Of a stretch of 64,000 nucleotides of DNA, positions 10,101-16,102 are shown piece after piece (positions within the stretch are counted from its first letter, which is position 1; each line of letters starts with the position of its first letter). The translations under genes were made by a program, and so were the position numbers. A model generated the notes under the pieces. It was not told the DNA's origin. It made no database searches and saw nothing but the letters and a program-made list of their open reading frames with translations. The DNA is from Kibdelosporangium sp. MJ126-NF4 (lineage in GTDB: Bacteria; Actinomycetota; Actinomycetes; Mycobacteriales; Pseudonocardiaceae), in assembly GCF_000826545.1 (NCBI RefSeq), contig NZ_CDME01000002.1:2303187-2367186 (forward strand), in the 5' to 3' direction.

Positions 10101-10969
10101 GCGTCACGCTGCAACGCCCGCACGCCTTGGCCGTGCGCGATCAGCAGGTTCCTGCGCGCCTCGGACGCGCGAGCCGCCCGCCTGGCCACCTCGCTGAGTT
10201 GCTCCGCGGCCTTGGTGCGCTCCTCCAGGTCCTTCAGGTACGCCTCACGCGCCACCGCTTCCCGTTTCGCGGCCTCCACGTAGCCACCGTTGAGGAACGC
10301 GGCGATCGCGGCGTCACCGGCGGCCAACGCCTCCTGCGCGGCCCTCTGAACCTCCCCGCCGCCCACTGTGTTCGCCAGAATCAGGACCCTGGCCCGCAGT
10401 TCGCCCGCGCGCGCCTCGGCCGCGCGGCGCGCCCTGTCGTCCCGCTCCACGGCGATGGTCTTGCCGTACAACAGGAAGATCTCGCGGTCGTAGTCGGAAC
10501 CGGCGAGCACGCGGTCCACTTCGGCGTTGAGGATCGGCCCGCCGGTACCGGCCAGCGCCTCGATCGCCGTCCGGTTCTGCCGGGCGGTGGCGTCCCGCCG
10601 TGTCTTGGCCCGCGCCGCCGCGGCGGGCCGGTCGGTGGTCAGGAACCGTTTGAACGCGGCATTCGTGTTCTCGGCCAACGCGGCCGACGCCGCGTCCCGG
10701 ACCTCGAAGTCGTCGGACTTCTCCGCGTTCTCCAGCACCAGCCAGCGAAGTTGCTGGTTGAGCGGTTCACCGACACCGCTCTGGCCGTCCCATCCCGGAT
10801 AGGGGGTGGTCGGGATCGGTCTCGTGCCGGGCGGCGGAGGATCGTCAGCGGCGGCCCGGACTGCTGCCGGGCCGTCCGGTGCCGCGAGGACCGGATCACC
10901 CAGTCCTGCCAGGAACACCGCGAACACCACTGACAACAGAAATGCCTGCCATGCGGGTTTGCGCACCAT
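7109..10969 (-). CDS. Giant secreted ALF-repeat coiled protein, probable polymorphic toxin
   Basis: 1286 residues from the ATG at 10969 (AAGG lies upstream; a GTG at 10978 is the alternative). Signal peptide over ~1-30. ALF-type repeats cover ~60-240. Then comes an extreme Ala/Glu/Arg/Gln-rich helical stretch of about 700 residues (~240-1000) with Ala every three to four positions, expected to form a long coiled rod. A hydrophobic Cys-containing segment follows (IGSCIWTVINVLSFATIVA, ~1090). The last ~140 residues are a compact globular domain (VAELATAKRLGVSPIRLGT ... GEEIKHPVLSGGDDV ... HYGRYRPGSK) typical in placement of a polymorphic-toxin tip. The overlapping downstream gene is the likely immunity gene. 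The toxin activity is not recognised; delivery by an extended rod is inferred. Confidence 0.65.
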   Translation of the reverse strand: MVRKPAWQAFLLSVVFAVFLAGLGDPVLAAPDGPAAVRAAADDPPPPGTRPIPTTPYPGWDGQSGVGEPLNQQLRWLVLENAEKSDDFEVRDAASAALAENTNAAFKRFLTTDRPAAAARAKTRRDATARQNRTAIEALAGTGGPILNAEVDRVLAGSDYDREIFLLYGKTIAVERDDRARRAAEARAGELRARVLILANTVGGGEVQRAAQEALAAGDAAIAAFLNGGYVEAAKREAVAREAYLKDLEERTKAAEQLSEVARRAARASEARRNLLIAHGQGVRALQRDANAMISASNAARQAAQVLAANEASGQHSPESFRQSLDEANRQLGYARAAATDARTASVSAKTQADILIEVDLPYGADWARMAEGMAAAGQAAALASETAQQAVVATMATDAARDEQAKAQARAEQAQRWGTHAAEHARATASLAEAARLHEVAGKDAARRARSARESAENYEWAAGVRADEARQQMETAEREQAKAAAARRVAEAERVKAEQFRKKAEEQAVIARNARAEAERKATIAAQHEERAKAQERASADALSSTLGEERKAAKARDKALEAERKKDIAEARAQMYEHAAAYAKGTAHEQEAHEAARQARIEANGASAAAVDARNAANVATGAAARSREFAILAEGAAARAQAAAQQARLAAARANEAANRAEAAAAETHMWATQANAAAAKATAEEAQAAKHAKEAVRLAEQAVVQATAAALGAERTKDEANAANHEAVSAVSQSGLASRAAFGARGSAAAIIEPANTAIVVVAPFTGSDLDADWIAEVARQAQQVGDEQAKAAQDRANEAQAAAVLAQKAADRAEGDAKAAYQASANAAKSAANAQQSAANAQKSAAEAAVDGAKAREAAAAATRHDKAAHDYATRARQAANAANEDATIAGRSAEQATQESNAANAAAEQAGLDAEAANKAADAAERSATEAQAAADRAQANADEATESMKRAYQMGIEIQQAIDRIEQQLARDEAERRKGEAQQVASCLPGVTADDMALMQSTDEGVAALGEYQQILQGCSNGGSVSSFLTEIGAEVLLEFIGWRDLERCFSEGNIGSCIWTVINVLSFATIVAKAPQIAAAIGKVLANVGKYLLKSERIRKIASKVTGLLDKLRRVCPVGSAASTLVGASAPGHGVSASGSICELLSNKFPGDLVAELATAKRLGVSPIRLGTPEFDALVQSGEKMKWAVLRDGSVRVIPKVKHGEEIKHPVLSGGDDVRSAGECEIAGSADAGYFGLNIDLESGHYGRYRPGSKLGNAYLKIATDAFRQAGVTFHAA

Positions 10970-11045
10970 CAAACACACCTTCTCGGGACGTCCGCGACAG
11001 TGGGAGGTGGAGCGGGAGGTGGATCAGTGAAGAGAGCGACCGGGC

Positions 11046-12143
11046 TCAGCGAGCGGGCTTGGTCATCCTCGTCTCGCCCTCGAGTGCCTTGGTCAGCAAC
11101 GCGTTCCAGGCCTTCGCCTGCTCGGCAGCCCAGTCGCGCTCGGTCGTCCACGAGGTCTGCGTACGGCCCGCCACACCGGCGACCGCTTTCCAGTTCGGGC
11201 CGCTGGCCGCCGCAGCCGCGGCGGCCACCGCACGCCAGTTCGCCGCCTGCTGCAAGGCGATCTGCTCGGCGTCGGCCCAGGCGGTCCTGGCCGGGGTGGT
11301 GCTGTCGGCGGCGGCTCGCCACGCGCGAGCGGCTGCCGTGCGGGCCTGTTCCCGCACTTCTTCAGCGGCGTCGAGCGCGGCCTGCTCGGCCTCGGCCGCA
11401 TCGGTCAGCAACCGGCGCACGGTGGCCCGCCACCGTGCGTCGCTCTCCATTTCCTCGCGGCGGTGGCTTTCCAGGTCCAGCGTGGCCCCGTGTGCCCAGC
11501 CGTCGGCGAAGAACGCCACCAGATCGTCGTCGGTGGCGCCGGTGCGCGTCGCCCACGCGGCCGCGACCCTGACCTGCGCCCCGGGGTCGTTCACCGCGAG
11601 ATTCCGCACGAAAGCACGGTCTTCGGCCACCAGCGCCGCGGCCTGGTTGCCTTCGGCGGCGCGCACGCGGCGATCCCGGTCCTGTGCGGCGGCGAACCCG
11701 GTGCGGATGAACTCGGCGCGGTCGGAGTCGTCACCGTTGACCGCGTGCTGCGCCGCGGCGTGCACCTCCGGCGAGAACTCCTGGGTGTAGATGGCCAGCA
11801 CCCGCCGGGCGAAGTCGCCGTTCTGCGCCTCGACCTCGTCGGCGCGCGCGACCGCGTCCCACAGTCCGATCTCGACGAACTCGTTGACGGCCGCGTCGCC
11901 GTCCTCGCTGATCAACGCGATCCACGCGTCCGCACGGACCAGTTCCTGTGGATGCGAACCGGCGATCAGCCGCACGAACTCACGGTTCCAAGTAGACAGA
12001 TCCGAGTCGTCGACCGCCGCCACGCGATGCGTTCCGCTCGCCGTTTCGGCGGACGCCTGCCGTGGCTCCGAAATCCCCAGTCCGGACACCACGATGGTGA
12101 CGACGGTGACAACGGCGGCAACAACCCTTGCACGTCCGTACAT
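11046..12143 (-). CDS. Secreted ALF-repeat protein
   Basis: 365 residues with a signal peptide (~1-32, ending ASA-E). The body is built of ALF-like repeats: FVRLIAGSHPQELVRADAWI, VLAIYTQEFSPEVHAAAQHA and FVRNLAVNDPGAQVRVAAAW share a hydrophobic-helix, charged-turn, V-xAA pattern and each is followed by 'F---G---A' segments. The last ~100 residues are Ala/Trp-rich helix. It has no AbfB, LGFP or toxin tip, so it is the minimal member of the operon and lies first in it, 76 bp before the giant protein. Possibly a surface scaffold or partner for the others. Function unknown. Confidence 0.65.
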   Translation of the reverse strand: MYGRARVVAAVVTVVTIVVSGLGISEPRQASAETASGTHRVAAVDDSDLSTWNREFVRLIAGSHPQELVRADAWIALISEDGDAAVNEFVEIGLWDAVARADEVEAQNGDFARRVLAIYTQEFSPEVHAAAQHAVNGDDSDRAEFIRTGFAAAQDRDRRVRAAEGNQAAALVAEDRAFVRNLAVNDPGAQVRVAAAWATRTGATDDDLVAFFADGWAHGATLDLESHRREEMESDARWRATVRRLLTDAAEAEQAALDAAEEVREQARTAAARAWRAAADSTTPARTAWADAEQIALQQAANWRAVAAAAAAASGPNWKAVAGVAGRTQTSWTTERDWAAEQAKAWNALLTKALEGETRMTKPAR

Positions 12144-12375
12144 GACAGCCCCCAGCGGTCAGGTGACCACATGATCACCACGCCAGAAAGTAGCGTGTTT
12201 CCCGAAGGCGCGACAAGAGGCCACCTGCCCCGCCTTGTCCCCTTTTCTGTCGACACGGCGTCCCCTTGGCCCTTCCAGACGAAACAACATTGCGCCATAA
12301 GGATCTCCGCGCGGGGACCGTTGGCCAGTACGGTTCGTCTCGGCACCTGCAGACGTCAGGTACCTGGGGGCTGGG
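12144..12375. promoter_or_regulatory. Divergent intergenic region
   Basis: 231 bp between the divergent ALF operon (start 12143) and the first secreted beta-rich protein (start 12376). It must carry promoters for both directions. I see no gene and no convincing operator; the region is locally richer in A/T than its flanks. Confidence 0.4.
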
Positions 12376-12984
12376 ATGAATCGTCCGATCAACAGGCGTA
12401 CCGTGATCAAGGCATCCACCGGGGCGCTCATCGCCGTCGCGGCAGGAAGTCCGGCTGTCGCGGCGGTCACGAACGAGTACTTGTGGGACGCCACTTCGGT
12501 TTTCGGAGCGACATGGCAGATGACGTCCCGAATCGTCACCAGACTGCCGACGTCCGCGCGTTACGGGGTGCCCATCGCGCTCAGCACGGTGACAGTCCAG
12601 GCGACCTGTCCCGCTTCCTTCGTGGAGGGCGCCAGGGACATGACGGGTGTGACGACCGTCGGTGGGACCGGTGAGTGCACTGTCACCGCCGTCGACGCGC
12701 GCGGGTTGCGCGGCAACGTCACCATCGGCCTCACCTTTCCGCCGACCGCGTTGCCCGAGACCGGAGTGGACCTGACGATGACCGGCTCCGGCACGGCCAA
12801 GGCCCCACTTCCCTTACCACTGCCGCGCAACAAAGGGCCGATGAAGGTCGATCTCGACCCGGCGGCACTCATGCAGGTGACCGGATGGCTGTCGGACGGC
12901 AGCCTCTGGGGAGAGGGCATCGGGGTCTCGCTCACCTTGGCGGAGAACCAGGATCCCTCGCTGACCACGATCGACGTCCGCTGA
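12376..12984 (+). CDS. Secreted beta-rich protein, twin-arginine-type signal
   Basis: 202 residues. The N-terminus has a twin-Arg motif (NRRTVIKA) followed by a hydrophobic stretch and an AVAA cut region, as in Tat or long Sec signals. The mature part has short strands with Thr/Val alternation and a conserved cysteine pair (TVQATCPA and GGTGECTVT, ~75 and ~102). It contains the phrase LPLPLPRNKGPMKVDLDP shared with the next gene and ends TTIDVR. The composition resembles Ig-like wall-associated domains of actinobacteria such as DUF6801, but I cannot confirm a family. A GGGGG/GGG stretch precedes the ATG. First of a tandem pair leading into the peptidase and prenyl genes. Confidence 0.6.
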   Translation: MNRPINRRTVIKASTGALIAVAAGSPAVAAVTNEYLWDATSVFGATWQMTSRIVTRLPTSARYGVPIALSTVTVQATCPASFVEGARDMTGVTTVGGTGECTVTAVDARGLRGNVTIGLTFPPTALPETGVDLTMTGSGTAKAPLPLPLPRNKGPMKVDLDPAALMQVTGWLSDGSLWGEGIGVSLTLAENQDPSLTTIDVR

Positions 12985-13024
12985 CTGGGGCCGATATCCG
13001 AACAACACCTCTGGGGGAACGCAC

Positions 13025-13627
13025 GTGAGTCCCGCGATCAGCAGGCGCACGGCCATAACAGGGGCCACCGGCGCGCTCGTGGCGGTGGCCGTCGGCGCGA
13101 CGGCCACGCCTGCGCACGCAGCCGGTGACCTCGTCTGGAGCGCGAACATCAACGGCGCGGTGATTTGGGACATAACGACCCGGATCGTCACGCGACTGCC
13201 AACGTCCGCGCGCTACGGCGCTCCGATAGCGCTCGGTACGATCATCGTGCAGGCACGGTGCTCAGGCGAGCGTGTCAAACAGATCAGGCAGGCGAAGGTC
13301 ACGCACGTCAGCGGAACCGGGAAGTGTGGTATCACCGCCACCGACGCACGCGGCCTGAGCGCCCCGTTCGCCATCGAGGTCGCCTTCCCGGAGACACCGA
13401 TACCCGACACCGACGTCGAGTTCACCATCACCGGAACGGCGGTGATCACCGGCCCGCTCCCGCTTCCGTTGCCGCGCAACAGAGGGCCGATGCGGATCGC
13501 CGTCGACCCGACGGCCACTGCGCGAATGGACGGCAAGCGGCCACACGACAAGCCCCTTCCCGGGATCATCAAGATGACGCTGAAAAGCGGCCAGGACCCG
13601 ACACTGACCACGATCGACATCCGCTGA
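13025..13627 (+). CDS. Secreted beta-rich protein, tandem paralogue
   Basis: 200 residues from a GTG start preceded by GGGGGAA. Signal peptide with twin Arg (SRRTAITG) and a clear AHA-A cut site near residue 33. It aligns along its length with the preceding gene: RIVTRLPTSARYG, IIVQARCSG, GTGKCGITATDARGL, the LPLPLPRN-GPM block and the final TTIDIR. The shared cysteine pair suggests an exported, disulfide-stabilised beta domain. The 40-bp spacing from the first copy and 25-bp spacing to the peptidase gene suggest one transcript. Function unknown. Confidence 0.6.
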   Translation: MSPAISRRTAITGATGALVAVAVGATATPAHAAGDLVWSANINGAVIWDITTRIVTRLPTSARYGAPIALGTIIVQARCSGERVKQIRQAKVTHVSGTGKCGITATDARGLSAPFAIEVAFPETPIPDTDVEFTITGTAVITGPLPLPLPRNRGPMRIAVDPTATARMDGKRPHDKPLPGIIKMTLKSGQDPTLTTIDIR

Positions 13628-13652
13628 ACCGGGTATTTACTAGGGGCGAGAC

Positions 13653-15185
13653 ATGCACATTTCGATGGCACCCGAGGTCGCGGCCGCGCTGGACCGGGCC
13701 AAAACCGACCTCACCGACCGTTTCCTCGGCGATCCCGGCGTGACCGGTGTCGCCAAGGGCTTCCGCACCCGGGGCGGCGAACTCACCGACGAACCGGTGG
13801 TCGTGGTCATGGTGACGAAGAAACGGCGGGAAGCGCTGGTCTCCCGCCGCAGGCTGCTGCCGAGGACGGTGACGGTCGACGGCCGTGACTTCGGCGTCGA
13901 CGTCGTGGAGACCGGCGAGTTCAGCTTCTCCGGCTCGACAGCCAAGCCCGCGACGGGATCCAGCGACATCGTGGAGCGGATGCGGCCACCGCTGCAGGGA
14001 TCCAGCATCGGCAACGTCGTGGACGGCAGCCACGGCACGCTGGGTTGTCTCGTGCGTGACAAGACCGACGGGACGATCTGTGTCCTGTCCGCCAACCACG
14101 TCCTGGCGAACTTCGGGCACGCGAGCCTCGGCGAGAGCACCGCGCAGCCGAGCGTGAAGGACGGTGGCGTCGCGGCCAGTGACACCATCGCCACCCTCAA
14201 ACGGTTCGTCCCGCTGGTCAGGGACGGCGACGGGGTGAACACTGTGGACGCGGCGATCTCGCAGCTGGCACCGGACATCGAGCTCAGTACGGCGGTCGCC
14301 CGCAACCTGATGGCCCCCATCTCGCCGACGCATCCCGCGATCGGCATGGCGTTCATCTCCAGCAAGCTCGGCGCGTCCTTCATCGCCAAGATCGACACGA
14401 TCCTGAGCAAGCTGGACGTCGAACTGCTCACGCCGAACTCGACCGCGCGGGCCGTGGTCGGCAGGCCCATCGAGAAAGTGGGCCGCAGCACCGGTTACAC
14501 GTCGAGCATCGTGCTCGACACGTCCGCGACGATCGTGGTCGACGGCTACCGCTTCGAGGATCTGGTGTTCGCGCAACGGTTCTCGATGACGGGCGACTCC
14601 GGGGCCGTGGTGTGCGAAGGCGGCAACGGCCGGACACCGACGCCCATCGACTACGTCGAATGCCGCATGCTGAAGACCGCGAGCACGTACTACGACCTGC
14701 CGCTCACCGGCGACAACGACCTCGCGGACAAGGCACGCGACGAGTTCCTCGGCCAGAGCAAGACCGGGAACCTGCTCATCCAGGCGATGTACATGAACCT
14801 GGAACGCGGCATCGCGCGGCTCGCAGCCGCCGGGGAAGGCACTCCCGAGGAACGCGCAGAGGCACGCCAGTACTACGACCGCTACCGTTCTGTGATCGCG
14901 TCCGTGCTCGCCGACCCGAACTCCACGGTCGCGCTCACCCAGCAACACCTCGACGACATCCGCCGCGTGTTCGCCGGACTGGCACCGGAACTGGTGACCG
15001 CCGCGGAGAAGGACGCCATGTGGGTGTTGTTCGACCAGGTGCTCACGCCCGCGCTCGGCAAGAACCGACAACAGCTGATCGAGTACATGGACGATCTCGC
15101 GGTCTACCAACGAGTCCGTGCCCAGCTGCTGACCATTCCCGATCTGGAACTGGACTCGGTGTACTCGTTCTCGTCCGATCGATGA
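13653..15185 (+). CDS. Nal1-like / trypsin-fold serine peptidase
   Basis: 510 residues with no signal peptide, so probably cytoplasmic despite its exported upstream neighbours. A trypsin-like catalytic triad is readable: His in LSANHVLAN (~149), Asp in NTVDAAIS (~202) and Ser in MTGDSGAVV (~315). The early segment VTGVAKGFRTRGGELTDEP and the HVLA layout resemble the Nal1-like family of bacterial and plant serine peptidases. The last ~150 residues are helical and unassigned. Its stop overlaps the start of the prenyl synthase gene by four bases (ATGA), implying translational coupling with isoprenoid enzymes, an unusual pairing. Substrate unknown. Confidence 0.7.
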   Translation: MHISMAPEVAAALDRAKTDLTDRFLGDPGVTGVAKGFRTRGGELTDEPVVVVMVTKKRREALVSRRRLLPRTVTVDGRDFGVDVVETGEFSFSGSTAKPATGSSDIVERMRPPLQGSSIGNVVDGSHGTLGCLVRDKTDGTICVLSANHVLANFGHASLGESTAQPSVKDGGVAASDTIATLKRFVPLVRDGDGVNTVDAAISQLAPDIELSTAVARNLMAPISPTHPAIGMAFISSKLGASFIAKIDTILSKLDVELLTPNSTARAVVGRPIEKVGRSTGYTSSIVLDTSATIVVDGYRFEDLVFAQRFSMTGDSGAVVCEGGNGRTPTPIDYVECRMLKTASTYYDLPLTGDNDLADKARDEFLGQSKTGNLLIQAMYMNLERGIARLAAAGEGTPEERAEARQYYDRYRSVIASVLADPNSTVALTQQHLDDIRRVFAGLAPELVTAAEKDAMWVLFDQVLTPALGKNRQQLIEYMDDLAVYQRVRAQLLTIPDLELDSVYSFSSDR

Positions 15186-16102
15186 CCACACCGGTCCGCC
15201 GTCATCTGGCCCGCTTGGTCACCGGGTTGTCCGCTCCGTTGCGCGACGCCGTCGCCAGCCTGGTGGAGCGGCCGGGCAAGCAGCTCCGTTCGTCCCTGCT
15301 CACCGCGTGCGCCGGGTTCGGGTCCGCCGACCCGGACCGGGTCGCCCGGCTTGGTGCCGTGGTCGAACTGGTGCATCTGGCGTCGCTGGTGCACGACGAC
15401 GTCATCGACCGCGCCACGGTCCGCCGGGGACGCCCGGCGGCGCATGTCGTCGTCGGCGCCGAACTGGCGACGCTGGCCGGTCTCGCGTGCCTCGCGGCGG
15501 CCGGGACCGAGTCGGCCGAACTCGGAGCCGAGGTGAGCCTCGCCGTGAGCCGCACCATCGCCGAACTCACCCTGGGCGAGTTGCTGGATGTCGAGCGCGG
15601 TTTCGACACCGACCTGCCGCTGGCCGACTACCAGGAGTTGGTGCGCCGCAAAACAGGGACACTGTTTCAGCTCAGCTGTCTGCTCGGCGCGGGCGAGGCC
15701 CGGCTCGACGAGGACGCCCGGCGGGCACTGGCCCGGTTCGGGCTCGAGTTCGGCACCGCGTTCCAGGTCATGGACGACTGCCTGGACCTGGCGGCCGCCG
15801 ACCAGGACAAGCCACGCGGCACCGACCATCTGCTCGGTTTGTTCGGCGCCCCGACGCTGTACGCGCTGCGCGCGGACTCGTCCGGTGAACTGGGCAGGCT
15901 GCTGCTCGCGCCGACGCTGACCGAGGAGGACCTGCCCGCGATCCGGTCACTCGTCGCCGCCCGGGGCGGGCTGGACGCGGCGGCAGACCTGGCAACCAGC
16001 CACTACCGCGCCGCGCTGGCGGCGTTGGACGAGATGCCCGAACATCCGGCTCGCCACGAACTGCGGGCCATCGCCGAGTCCAGTTGGCAGGGACAGTCAT
16101 GA
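15182..16102 (+). CDS. Polyprenyl (trans-isoprenyl) diphosphate synthase
   Basis: 306 residues from the ATG overlapping the peptidase stop; the frame is open upstream but homology begins here. Both aspartate-rich motifs are intact: HDDVID (Asp72, 73, 76) followed by RRGRP, and MDDCLD (Asp198, 199, 202); KTGT is at ~157. The enzyme should condense isopentenyl diphosphate with an allylic diphosphate. Some usual residues differ: GKQLRS replaces the common GKRLRP, and GAELATL stands where most members have GDYLL. The product length cannot be read from the sequence. The gene overlaps by four bases with the reductase/pseudo-synthase fusion, so the two likely act on the same prenyl chain. Confidence 0.85.
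   Translation: MTTPVRRHLARLVTGLSAPLRDAVASLVERPGKQLRSSLLTACAGFGSADPDRVARLGAVVELVHLASLVHDDVIDRATVRRGRPAAHVVVGAELATLAGLACLAAAGTESAELGAEVSLAVSRTIAELTLGELLDVERGFDTDLPLADYQELVRRKTGTLFQLSCLLGAGEARLDEDARRALARFGLEFGTAFQVMDDCLDLAAADQDKPRGTDHLLGLFGAPTLYALRADSSGELGRLLLAPTLTEEDLPAIRSLVAARGGLDAAADLATSHYRAALAALDEMPEHPARHELRAIAESSWQGQS

Noticed and set aside
7097..10933. 1278-codon open frame on the plus strand
   Set aside because: Antisense shadow of the Ala-rich toxin gene: the GC-biased codons leave the opposite strand open. Product is Arg/Gly/Leu-rich with no motif.
13569..15191. 540-codon minus-strand frame over the peptidase gene
   Set aside because: The plus strand has the catalytic triad and ATGA couplings; the minus frame has no motif.
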